Shown piece after piece: positions 37,085 through 44,570 of a stretch of DNA of 64,000 nucleotides. How positions within the stretch are numbered: the stretch's first letter is position 1; each line of letters starts with the position of its first letter. The stretch is from contig NZ_BGJX01000005.1 in NCBI RefSeq assembly GCF_009811655.1, forward strand, positions 1 through 64,000. Reading direction: 5' to 3'. Made by a program: the position numbers and the translations under genes. The DNA is from Methylosinus sp. Ce-a6 (lineage in GTDB: Bacteria; Pseudomonadota; Alphaproteobacteria; Rhizobiales; Beijerinckiaceae). The notes under the pieces were generated by a model. That model saw nothing but the letters and a program-made list of their open reading frames with translations. It made no database searches and was not told the DNA's origin.

Positions 37085-37197
37085 GCGCGCTCAGAGCGCG
37101 TTCGGACACGTCACGCCCGACTGCGCTCTAGAGAGGTTCGAATTTGCATGTTCTCTTCCGAAAACCGCTTCGCGCTTTTCGGGAACATGATCTATGC
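37085..37197 (+). repeat. AGAGCGC-type intergenic mosaic repeat, copy 1
   Basis: Two dyads in series: AGAGCGCGTTCGG...GCGCTCT, then GTTCTCTTCCGAAAACCGC...GCGCTTTTCGGGAACAT. The same arrangement occurs at 50379-50484. It fills the spacer between two convergent genes. Confidence 0.75.
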
Positions 37198-37214
37198 GCC
37201 GCGCTCCGATCAAA

Positions 37215-37661
37215 TCACGCGAGGCCGAAGCGCCGTGTGAAGCTACGCCAGAGCTCGCCGAATGTCTTCTTCGCGGCGACCGAGCGCGTGCGCGCGGCGA
37301 CGGCGGCGGGCGTGATCGCGCCGGAATAGTTGCAATCGCAGAAAATGTGATGCGCCTCGCGCATGGACAGCTGGAAGAAGTCGACCGCGTCGCCGAGGCG
37401 GTCGCCGGCGAGACCCTGCTCGCGGAAGAGAGCGTCGCGATGAGCGATCGACAGCGGCGACTCGTCCTGCCGCAGTTTCACGCGCTCCTTGAGCGGGACA
37501 TATTCCATCATCGAGAAGAGGCGAATGCGTCCGACATGCGCTTCGATCAATGTGGCGAGCCGCTCGAGACGCTGACGACGCAGCGAGATCTCGTCTCGTC
37601 GCGCTTCGACGGGCTCGACTCCTGCAAGTTTAGTGATTTCTTCGAGAGTTCTGTATTTCAT
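37215..37661 (-). CDS. uncharacterised 148-aa protein
   Basis: Begins MKYRTLEEITKLAGVEP and has a middle segment PLKERVKLRQDESPLSIAHRDALFREQGLAGD, then VDFFQLSMREAHHIFCDCNY and a basic C-terminus. No signal peptide or membrane helix. GGAGGG 5 bp before the ATG at 37661 supports the start. I do not recognise the family. Divergent from the membrane protein gene at 37869. Confidence 0.6.
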   Translation of the reverse strand: MKYRTLEEITKLAGVEPVEARRDEISLRRQRLERLATLIEAHVGRIRLFSMMEYVPLKERVKLRQDESPLSIAHRDALFREQGLAGDRLGDAVDFFQLSMREAHHIFCDCNYSGAITPAAVAARTRSVAAKKTFGELWRSFTRRFGLA

Positions 37662-37868
37662 CACGCCCTCCGTCGCCAATGGGGCCATCCGCCCGGCAAA
37701 ACAAATCCTCGATTCCACTGAACACGTTCGGCGGTGATTGGTTCCTGCGGTTTCGACGCGAGGGGGATCGGCGACGCTCCGCTCGAGCTGTGGTCTCTTG
37801 CCGGCTCGGACCGCGCAACTAGATGGAGCGCGGGGTTGCAGGACGGGCTGCAGGAATGGAGAGTCCTC

Positions 37869-38567
37869 ATGTCCATGACCTTCCGAGAGGCGACAGCGCA
37901 AGAAAACGCCGCAGTCTATGGCGGCCTCGTCGATGCGGTGGGAGGCATCGCAACGATTGTTCTCGCCGTTTGCGGGCTCGCCGGCGTCAATCCGCCGCTC
38001 ATGGCCGGCATCGCGACGGTCGTGTTCGGCGTCGCGCTGCTCATTCAAGGCGGCGCCATGCTGTCAGAATATGCGCAGATCATTTTCCCCGCAGGCGGCA
38101 AAGCCGCGAATTTCGAGCATTTCGGAGGCGGCAGCCTCTCAGCCGTCTTCCTCGTCGGAGCGGCGGGAATTGTGCTCGGCGTTCTCTCGCTGCTCGGCAT
38201 CAACTCCGGGGTTTTGACGCCGATCGCGACGATCGCTTTCGGAACGGCGCTCGTGCTGAGCAGCAATGCGGTGTGGCATCTCTACACGCTGCGTCACGCG
38301 CAGGCGAGAAGCGAAGCCGCGCAGTCGCAGAGCGTCGCCGGCGAGTTTCTGGCGAGCGAGATGGCGTCCGGCTCCGCGGGCATTCAGGCGCTCGCCGGAT
38401 TGGCGGCGATCGTGCTCGGCGTGCTCGCCGTCGCGGGAAGCACCAATGATCTCGTCCTCAATCTCGTCGCTCTGCTCGCGCTCGGCGCCACGGTCGTCCT
38501 GACCGGCAGCACGCTGAGCGCCACGGTGTTGAGCTTCATGCGTCCCTGGCCGTCGTCGCAGTCTTGA
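37869..38567 (+). CDS. six-helix membrane protein of unknown function
   Basis: 232 aa. Two similar halves, each of hydrophobic Gly/Ala-rich segments separated by short loops (GGLVDAVGGIATIVLAVCGL, GIQALAGLAAIVLGVLAVAG), suggest an internal duplication of a helix hairpin unit. Short charged cytoplasmic stretch HAQARSEAAQSQSVAGEFLASE in the middle. Start ATG at 37869 follows GGAG. Family not recognised; not a known transporter. Confidence 0.6.
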   Translation: MSMTFREATAQENAAVYGGLVDAVGGIATIVLAVCGLAGVNPPLMAGIATVVFGVALLIQGGAMLSEYAQIIFPAGGKAANFEHFGGGSLSAVFLVGAAGIVLGVLSLLGINSGVLTPIATIAFGTALVLSSNAVWHLYTLRHAQARSEAAQSQSVAGEFLASEMASGSAGIQALAGLAAIVLGVLAVAGSTNDLVLNLVALLALGATVVLTGSTLSATVLSFMRPWPSSQS

Positions 38568-38633
38568 CTCGACTCTTGCCGGCCGCCCGTCTCTCGGAGC
38601 CGTCGCGAAAGACGACTCCGGGGGTCGTCCTCT

Positions 38634-38730
38634 AGAGTCTTTTCATGTTTCATTGAAACATGAAAAGACTCTCGGCTTTCGTTTCGAGACGTTTCCAACG
38701 CCGAACCGGCGTCCACGTCGGATGGAAACG
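38634..38730 (+). repeat. two-hairpin dispersed repeat, copy 5
   Basis: Hairpin 1 (38634-38672) is a perfect 39-bp inverted repeat with arm AGAGTCTTTTCATGTTTCA; the left arm differs from copy 3 at two positions and the right arm carries the matching changes, so the base pairs are kept. Hairpin 2 is diverged (GTTTCC...GGAAAC). Confidence 0.9.
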
Positions 38731-38865
38731 AGGCTGCGTCGCGCCCGAAGAGATGCGCAGGGCGCGAAGCGGCCTCCCCGCGGCGCGCAAAGACGACGAC
38801 AGCAACGTGAGCGAAGCGGCGAGCGTGGCTTGCCACATCGACGCGGCGCCGCCTCGCCCGGCGCA

Positions 38866-39321
38866 TCACTCGTTGTGGGATTCGGTCTCGAAGAGACGCA
38901 GAAAGGCGCTTTTTTCGGCGCGCAGCTTGCGCAGATGCACGAAAGCGAGATGCGCCAATCGGCGGTCGCCGAGCGTCGTCAAGACGACGAGCGAGCGGCG
39001 CCGATCGAGAGGATCGTTCTTGCGTTTGACGAGCTTGGCGTGCTCGAGGCGCGATACGAGCTCGGCCGCGCTGTGATCGCGGATCAGCAATTGCTCGGCG
39101 AGCTCGCCGACGCTTATATGCGCCCCTGCGCGAAACGTCTTGATGGCGAGCAGCGCCTGATAGCGCTGCATGGTGAGGCCGACATCGGCCGCCGCCTGCT
39201 CGCTGAAGGCGAGGAATTGCCGCAGCGCATAGCGGAAATTCGCCAGCGCGCGTAGCTCCTCCTCCGAGGGGCGGCTTTCTTCCTCGGCCTCCCGAGGGCG
39301 GCTCTCGAGCGCCGTCGTCAT
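38866..39321 (-). CDS. MarR-family transcriptional regulator
   Basis: 151 aa. Winged helix-turn-helix of the MarR type: LTMQRYQALLAIKTF, ISVGELAEQLLIRDHSAAELVSRLEHAKLVKRKNDPLDRRRSLVVLT, flanked by dimerisation helices. GGGGAG precedes the ATG at 39321. Divergent from the broken gene at 39558; the spacer holds a striking twin palindrome that is the likely operator. Confidence 0.9.
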   Translation of the reverse strand: MTTALESRPREAEEESRPSEEELRALANFRYALRQFLAFSEQAAADVGLTMQRYQALLAIKTFRAGAHISVGELAEQLLIRDHSAAELVSRLEHAKLVKRKNDPLDRRRSLVVLTTLGDRRLAHLAFVHLRKLRAEKSAFLRLFETESHNE

Positions 39322-39460
39322 TTTTTTTTGCTCCCCTCGGATTCGCTGCGGCGATCTTGGGCCAGACGCCAATGATGGCCTCGGCCCTGCGCCCGGTCAA
39401 GGCCGGCGCGGCACGGCGCGCAGGCGGGCGGCCTCTTTGCGGGAAGCCGCGGCTTGCACG

Positions 39461-39500
39461 TATATCGGCATACGATATATAATTATCGTATACCGATATA
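39461..39500. promoter_or_regulatory. twin palindromic operator, candidate MarR binding site
   Basis: Two 15-bp dyads TATCG-N5-CGATA at 39463-39477 and 39484-39498 have centres 21 bp apart, about two helix turns, so two dimers could sit on the same DNA face. The sequence between them is TATAAT, a perfect -10 box. The two dyads are also mirror images of each other. It lies between the MarR gene and the divergent gene at 39558. Confidence 0.8.
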
Positions 39501-39557
39501 TATGGTTCGAATGGCGGCGGCGCTCGGAAAAATGCGCGCGAAACCGGGAGGAGTTGA

Positions 39558-40039
39558 ATGACCGTCCGATTTCTCGTCGCCGCGATTTTCGCCAGCATCG
39601 GCTCGGGGTCGCAAGCGCAGGCGCATGGCGGCGTCGGCATCGAGGGCCAGCGCGAGATGAAGGCCGGGTCCGATCAGATGAGTTTCATGGGCTATCAACG
39701 ACGCCGTGCGGGACGAGCCGCGCGACATGAATCTGGAAATCCACATTCTGCGTGACGTCGGCCAGTCCAGCGATGACGAAAATCTCGAGCGCGACACCGA
39801 GACCTATGCGCCGCCGAAGAGATATCGCGCCAGCGCGCTCGTCTTCGAATATGACTTCGAGAGCAAAGGCGCGTTCATCGGACTGGCGAAGGCGCGAAGC
39901 GACGACGGGACGAAGGAATATGTCTCGCGCTACCGAGAGCCGCGACATCACGGTCATGACATTTTTTGCGGCGCTGGGGCTGGTCGGATTCGGACTCTGG
40001 CACAAGAATTCGTTCAAAGCGAAAACGCCGCGAGCGTGA
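39558..40039 (+). pseudogene. frameshifted secreted/membrane protein gene
   Basis: A coding series runs through three frames. Frame 1 from the ATG at 39558 gives a signal peptide (FLVAAIFASIGSGSQAQAHG) and SDQMSFMGY. A second frame, from about 39690, continues DAVRDEPRDMNLEIHILRDVG, YRASALVFEYDFESKGAFIGLAKA. A third frame near 39925 gives a membrane helix (MTFFAALGLVGFGLWHKN) and stops at 40039. Together they would make a plausible periplasmic protein with a C-terminal anchor, broken by two frameshifts, or a sequence error. It is transcribed from the operator side. Confidence 0.5.
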
Positions 40040-40108
40040 TCGGGGCGGCGCTTTCGTTCGTCACGAGCGGCGCCGCGACCCATGCGGCCCGTCGGAGAGG
40101 AGGCGGGC

Positions 40109-40711
40109 ATGTCTATCGATCGACGACGCGTGCTGTTGCTGAGCGGAGGCGCCGCGCTCGCGGCGAGCGGTTTCGGCCTCGCGAGCGAGCATGAATATGA
40201 AAAAGGCGGAATCAAGGTCGAGCATCCTTGGCTGCGCACGCCGCGCGACGGCGAGAGCGACGCCAATTTCTTCATGGTCGTCTATAATCGCGCCGACGCG
40301 CCCGATCGTCTGATCGCGGTGAAATCGCCCGACATCGGCGGCTTCGAGCTGCATGTCGCGCCTCATTTCGCCGTCACCGAGGATGCGATCTTCTTTCCTG
40401 TCGGCTCGAAAGTGACTCTCGCGCCCGGCGGCTCCTACATCCGTCTCTCCGGCATCGAGAAGATCAATCCGGTCGGTCGGGGCTTCGAGCTCACGCTCGT
40501 GTTCGAAAAGGCCGGGGAATTGCGGATCGAGGCGGCGATCGACGCGCCGGACGCCGCTCATGCGCATGACGCGGAGGCCATGGAGCGATGGGAGAAGGCG
40601 CATCGTCGCGGCGCCGACGCTCAGGGCGAAGAGCATCGCTCCGGTCATGAGGAAATGAAGGGCAAAGGCGAGGCGCAGCCGGGCGCGGGCGAGCCGCAGC
40701 GAGCGCAGTGA
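40109..40711 (+). CDS. PCu(A)C-like periplasmic protein with degenerate copper site
   Basis: 200 aa. Tat-like N-terminus (SIDRRRVLLLSGGAALAASG) then a DUF461/PCu(A)C cupredoxin-like domain (VEHPWLRTPRDGESDANFFMVVYNRADAPDRLI, GGFELHVAPH, LAPGGSYIRLSGI). The family's H-x10-M-x21-H-x-M copper motif is mostly lost: the late His and Met positions read YIRLS. The C-terminal 45 residues are His/Glu-rich (HAHDAEAMERWEKAHRR, EHRSGHEEM), which could bind metal independently. GAGGAGG precedes the start at 40109. It follows the broken gene. Confidence 0.78.
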   Translation: MSIDRRRVLLLSGGAALAASGFGLASEHEYEKGGIKVEHPWLRTPRDGESDANFFMVVYNRADAPDRLIAVKSPDIGGFELHVAPHFAVTEDAIFFPVGSKVTLAPGGSYIRLSGIEKINPVGRGFELTLVFEKAGELRIEAAIDAPDAAHAHDAEAMERWEKAHRRGADAQGEEHRSGHEEMKGKGEAQPGAGEPQRAQ

Positions 40712-40854
40712 CGCGTTTTTCCCGTCGCCTCCCGAAAATTTAACTTGCGCGCGACGAAATATGTCGCCATTCGATAGATCAAGCTGCGACGTCTCGACGC
40801 CTCTGCACGCAGCCAAGCCAAAAAAACGAGCGGCGGCGTCTAAAGGAGAAGAGT

Positions 40855-40974
40855 ATGGCTCTGCAGACTTCCGGGAAGGACATCGTCAAGTCCGTGGCGT
40901 GGTTCGTCGGCGCGATCGCGCTGATCCTCACCCTCATCCACTATGCGCCGATCATTTCTCACGGGGCGTTCTGA
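40855..40974 (+). CDS. 39-residue single-pass membrane peptide
   Basis: Short gene with an excellent ribosome-binding site (AAAGGAG) before ATG. The product starts MALQTSGKDIVKSV, has one hydrophobic helix (WFVGAIALILTLIHYAPII) and ends SHGAF. A strong terminator follows immediately, so it is an independent or terminal transcription unit. Function unknown; length and layout resemble small subunits or regulators of membrane complexes. Confidence 0.7.
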   Translation: MALQTSGKDIVKSVAWFVGAIALILTLIHYAPIISHGAF

Positions 40975-40996
40975 GAAGAACGTTTTCGTTTCGGCG

Positions 40997-41034
40997 ACGC
41001 CGGCCATGATCGCTGGATCATGGCCGGCGTTTTG
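40997..41034 (+). terminator. rho-independent terminator
   Basis: A perfect 15-bp stem, ACGCCGGCCATGATC paired with GATCATGGCCGGCGT around GCTG, is followed by TTT. It lies 22 bp after the 39-residue gene stop and before the glycosyltransferase gene. Confidence 0.85.
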
Positions 41035-41123
41035 CATTCGATGCTCGCTTCGTCGCTCGACGGTTTGGATTTGCGCGCGCGCGCCGCTATTGTTCGCGAC
41101 AATCGGAGAGAGGTCGCGAACAT

Positions 41124-42491
41124 ATGGTCGAAACGACGACGGGCGGAGGCCGGATCGAGGCCTTTCTGCTGAAGGAGATGAAAGCGGAGATCGACGAGCT
41201 CGCGCGCGAGGAGGTCGACGACTACACGAAATTCCTCTATGCGAGGGCCCGCGAATTCTATTGGACGGTGACGCGCCTGCTCGGGCTCGGCCGTCTGCAT
41301 GACGGCTTGTGGCGCAAGCCGAGCGCCGAGAAAGCGAGCGCCTGGCGCATCGCACTCACGGGCGATATTGCGTCGCCAGCGACGAGCGGACGGCTGCTCG
41401 TCGATATGACGTCGACGCATCGGACCATCGGCCGTACCGGCATTCAGCGCGTCGTGCGCGAGATCGCGCGCGCGATGGTCGAGAGCGGCGCCGGAATCCC
41501 CGTCTTCATGGAGGAGGGACGCCTCTTCTCCCATTTCACGCATGAGAAGCTGCCGGACGAGGTGACGCCTGCGGCCGGCGACAAATTTCTTCTGCTCGAC
41601 GCCGGCTGGCATCTCACCGCGGAATATTCGCATATGATCGACGCCGTGGCGGATGCCGGCGGCGAGACGATCGGCTGCCTGTACGATCTCATTCCGATCC
41701 TCTATCCGTCGGTGGTGACGGATTCTGCGCAGAGCGCCTTTGTGGAATGGTTCGATCTGCTCGTTCGAAAGAGCGACGCGATCGTCGGCATCTCCAAGGC
41801 CGTCATCGATGATTTCGATGCCTATGCGCGGGCGCGTCGCCTGCCGTGCAAGCCGGGCCTGCGTCTCGGCTGGTGGCCGCTCGGCGCCGATTTTCAGGCG
41901 CCGAGCGATGCGGCTCCATCGGCGCGCGCGATGCAGGCCGCCGCGGGGCCCGCGCCGCTCTTCCTCAGCGTCGGCACGCTCGAGCCGCGCAAAGGCCATG
42001 CGATCGCGCTCGACGCCTTCGATCGCTGGTGGCGGGAAGGCGCCGACGTCCGCTATGTCATCGTCGGCTCGAAAGGCTGGAATGTGCGCGCATTGCAGCG
42101 GCGCATCCTCACGCATCCTGAATTCGGACGGCGCCTGTTCTGGCTGCAGGGCGTGAGCGACGCCGATCTTCGCCATCTCTACCAGAGCACGCGGGCGCTG
42201 GTGTTTCCGTCCATCGCGGAAGGCTTCGGCCTGCCGCTCGTCGAGGCGGCGCATTTCGGCGCGCGGGCGATCGCGAGCGACATTCGCGTGTTTCGGGAGG
42301 TCGGCGGCGATTGGGCGTCCTATTTCGATCCGGCCGACAGCGACGCGCTGCTCGCGCGCATGAAGGAGGCGATGGCCGCGCCGGTCTCGGCGCCGCCGCG
42401 CGAGATCATCTCCTGGCGCCGATCGGCGGAGGAACTGGCGCGCATCCTGCGCGAGGGCGCCTATCCCTCGCGGCTCGAAGACGCGCGCTGA
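41124..42491 (+). CDS. GT4-type glycosyltransferase, paralogue of the enzyme at 1735
   Basis: 455 aa. An extra N-terminal segment of about 60 residues (ETTTGGGRIEAFLLKEMKAEIDELA...) precedes a domain resembling the 1735 protein (LLVDMTSTHRTIGRTGIQRVVREIA), then the GT4 donor domain with LSVGTLEPRKGH, VIVGSKGW and FPSIAEGFGLPLVEAAHFG. The substrate is not readable. Converges with opgD/opgG, with only 10 bp between the stops. Confidence 0.82.
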   Translation: MVETTTGGGRIEAFLLKEMKAEIDELAREEVDDYTKFLYARAREFYWTVTRLLGLGRLHDGLWRKPSAEKASAWRIALTGDIASPATSGRLLVDMTSTHRTIGRTGIQRVVREIARAMVESGAGIPVFMEEGRLFSHFTHEKLPDEVTPAAGDKFLLLDAGWHLTAEYSHMIDAVADAGGETIGCLYDLIPILYPSVVTDSAQSAFVEWFDLLVRKSDAIVGISKAVIDDFDAYARARRLPCKPGLRLGWWPLGADFQAPSDAAPSARAMQAAAGPAPLFLSVGTLEPRKGHAIALDAFDRWWREGADVRYVIVGSKGWNVRALQRRILTHPEFGRRLFWLQGVSDADLRHLYQSTRALVFPSIAEGFGLPLVEAAHFGARAIASDIRVFREVGGDWASYFDPADSDALLARMKEAMAAPVSAPPREIISWRRSAEELARILREGAYPSRLEDAR

Positions 42492-42501
42492 AGAGGGCGC
42501 G

Positions 42502-44076
42502 TCACAACGGGTGATATTGAAAGAGCCAGTTTTCCGACAGCACTTCGTCCTTGTGCTTGAGGAAGAGGCGCATTTCCACCGGCTCGCGTCCGTCGACGGC
42601 GAGGTCGAATTGCGCCCGCCAATGGCCCGGCACGCCGTCGAACACGGCCTCGGTGTAGATGTAGGAGAAGGTCCCGCGCGAGGACCACAGCACCGGCTCG
42701 GGCTTCACGCCGAAGGGCAGGCGCTCGAGCGGCCCGCCCAGGAACTCCACCATGAATTTGCGCACGCCCTTCGGCCGCGGCTTGCCGGGCTGGCCGCCAT
42801 TGCCGAGCCGCGTCGCCACGCAGCGCGCGAGCGGAGTGGGGGCGGGCTCGTCGGCGAGCCAATGGAGGCGATAGGAGAAATCGAAGGAGGAGCCGGGAAC
42901 GGCCGGCTTCTCCGGAACCCACATGGCGACGATATTGTCGTGGATCTCGTCGTCGGTCGGAATTTCGATGAGCTGAACCGCTCCCTTGCCCCAGTCGCCC
43001 TTGGGCTCGATCCACACGCTCGGGCGGCGGTCGTAGAACACGCCGTCGAGATAATGATCGAAATTGCGGTCGCGCTGCAGCAGGCCGAAACCCTTCGGAT
43101 TCTCGTCCGAGAAGGCCGAGGCCATCACGCGCTCGGGATTATTGAGCGGCCGCCACAGCCGCTCGCCGCGGCCGGTCCACATTGCGAGCCCGTCGGAATC
43201 GTGCACCTCCGGCCGCCAGTCGACGGCGGTCGGCTTCTTGGTCTCCGAGAACCAATACATGGAGGTGAGCGGCGCTATGCCGAAGCGCTCGAAGTTGCCG
43301 CGCAGATGCAGCGAGCAGTCGATGTCCATCGTCACGCCCTTGTCGCGCTTTGCGAGAATGCGAAAGGCGCCGACGATGGAGGGGCCTTCGAGCAGGAGGT
43401 GCAGCGTCAGCCCGTCCGCTGTCTCCGGGCCGATATAGACATTGGTGAAGTCCGGAAACTCCTCCGGCTTTCCGGAGACCCAGGTGTCGAGCGCGACGCC
43501 GCGGGCGGAGAGCCCATATTGGCGCAATTCGCCTATGGCGCGGAAATAGGAGGCGCCGAGAAAGGCGACCCAGTCGTTCTTGCGCCAGTCGAGCGGGCCA
43601 TCCTTCGGCTCCTGAATGCGCAAGCCCGCGAAACCCGCGCCCGGCGGCAGAAGGCGGGCGATCGAATCCTCCGGCATGTCGAAATATTTCGGGCTGTAGA
43701 GCACCTCGCGCGCCTGGCCGCCATCGACCGCATACATGCGGACGGCCTTTTTGAAGAACATGCCGAGGTGGAAGAATTCGACCGGGAAGCGGCCGGCGCC
43801 GGTCGTCAGAGCGTAATCCGTGTCGTAGCTGATCTTGCCCCAGGCCTCATAGTCGATCTTCGAGGTGATCTCGGGATCGGGCTGGCTCGGCGGCCGATAG
43901 GGCTCTTTGACGCGGCGACGCGCCGTCTCCTTCAGCCGCTCGAAGGTGAAGGGCTCCGGCGGTCCGAGATCGAGGCGGCCGGAGCCGGCCTCGGCCTCGG
44001 CGGGGTGAACCGCGACGAGCGCGCTCGTCGCCGCCGCGGCCTTGAGAAAGGAGCGGCGATCCGTGTCGTCGTTCAT
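42502..44076 (-). CDS. periplasmic glucan biosynthesis protein OpgD/OpgG (MdoG family)
   Basis: 524 aa. Periplasmic protein of osmoregulated cyclic or linear beta-glucan production. The Tat signal NDDTDRRSFLKAAAA is the form found in OpgD rather than OpgG, which uses Sec. Family segments visible: FTFERLKETARRRVKEPYRPP, YFRAIGELRQYGLSARG, MYWFSETKKP, RPEVHDSDGLAMWTG, and SRGTFSYIYTEAVFDG near the C-terminus. No opgH-type glucosyltransferase is adjacent. Confidence 0.9.
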   Translation of the reverse strand: MNDDTDRRSFLKAAAATSALVAVHPAEAEAGSGRLDLGPPEPFTFERLKETARRRVKEPYRPPSQPDPEITSKIDYEAWGKISYDTDYALTTGAGRFPVEFFHLGMFFKKAVRMYAVDGGQAREVLYSPKYFDMPEDSIARLLPPGAGFAGLRIQEPKDGPLDWRKNDWVAFLGASYFRAIGELRQYGLSARGVALDTWVSGKPEEFPDFTNVYIGPETADGLTLHLLLEGPSIVGAFRILAKRDKGVTMDIDCSLHLRGNFERFGIAPLTSMYWFSETKKPTAVDWRPEVHDSDGLAMWTGRGERLWRPLNNPERVMASAFSDENPKGFGLLQRDRNFDHYLDGVFYDRRPSVWIEPKGDWGKGAVQLIEIPTDDEIHDNIVAMWVPEKPAVPGSSFDFSYRLHWLADEPAPTPLARCVATRLGNGGQPGKPRPKGVRKFMVEFLGGPLERLPFGVKPEPVLWSSRGTFSYIYTEAVFDGVPGHWRAQFDLAVDGREPVEMRLFLKHKDEVLSENWLFQYHPL

Positions 44077-44131
44077 GCAGGGAACCTCGCGGCGCGGGGA
44101 AGCGCCCGTCGTCGGCCGAAGGCGCGTGAAA

Positions 44132-44362
44132 TCAGCGGATCGGCTCGTTGCGGACGGCGGTGCGCATGAAGAAATAAAGGCCGACGAAACCCGCCAGCGC
44201 GAAGATGATTTCGAAAATGCGGCTCACGGCCGGATCGAGCTGAAACAGGCCGCCGAGCGCCCAGCCGGCCGCCCAGGAGGCGCCGACGAGCTCCGTGCCG
44301 ACCAGGATCGCCACTGCGGCCAAAGTCGACAAATGCACCAGGTTCAAGGGCTTCTTGCTCAT
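44132..44362 (-). CDS. small two-helix membrane protein
   Basis: 76 aa. Two hydrophobic helices (LSTLAAVAILVGTELVGASWAAGWALGG and IFEIIFALAGFVGLYFFM) and a short basic tail. The start at 44362 is chosen; in-frame upstream codons to 44428 look non-coding. Located 55 bp upstream of the glucan gene on the same strand, possibly co-transcribed. Family not recognised. Confidence 0.6.
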   Translation of the reverse strand: MSKKPLNLVHLSTLAAVAILVGTELVGASWAAGWALGGLFQLDPAVSRIFEIIFALAGFVGLYFFMRTAVRNEPIR

Positions 44363-44459
44363 TGGGCGAAGGACTCCAGGCTCATCGTCCAGCGCGACCG
44401 TGCTATACGATCGGCCCGCCCGGCGCAAGTCGAACGCCGCCTTGGCCGGCGAACTCCTC

Positions 44460-44489
44460 TTGCGAGGCGGCTCTCGCCCTTGGTATTGT
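44460..44489 (+). promoter_or_regulatory. weak candidate promoter of the FHA-protease module
   Basis: TTGCGA (44460-44465) and TATTGT (44484-44489) are 18 bp apart, 81 bp before the FHA-protease start. The match is moderate. Confidence 0.3.
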
Positions 44490-44570
44490 GTAAATCATGG
44501 CGGCAAAAGGCGCATTTTTTCTTTTTTTCCGGCGCCGAAACCAAGTCGCGGATTTTTCAGGGGCGGGGTC

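Noticed and set aside
40997-41034. Inverted repeat considered as an operator for the glycosyltransferase gene
   Set aside because: A 15-bp GC-rich stem with short loop and trailing T residues fits a terminator much better.
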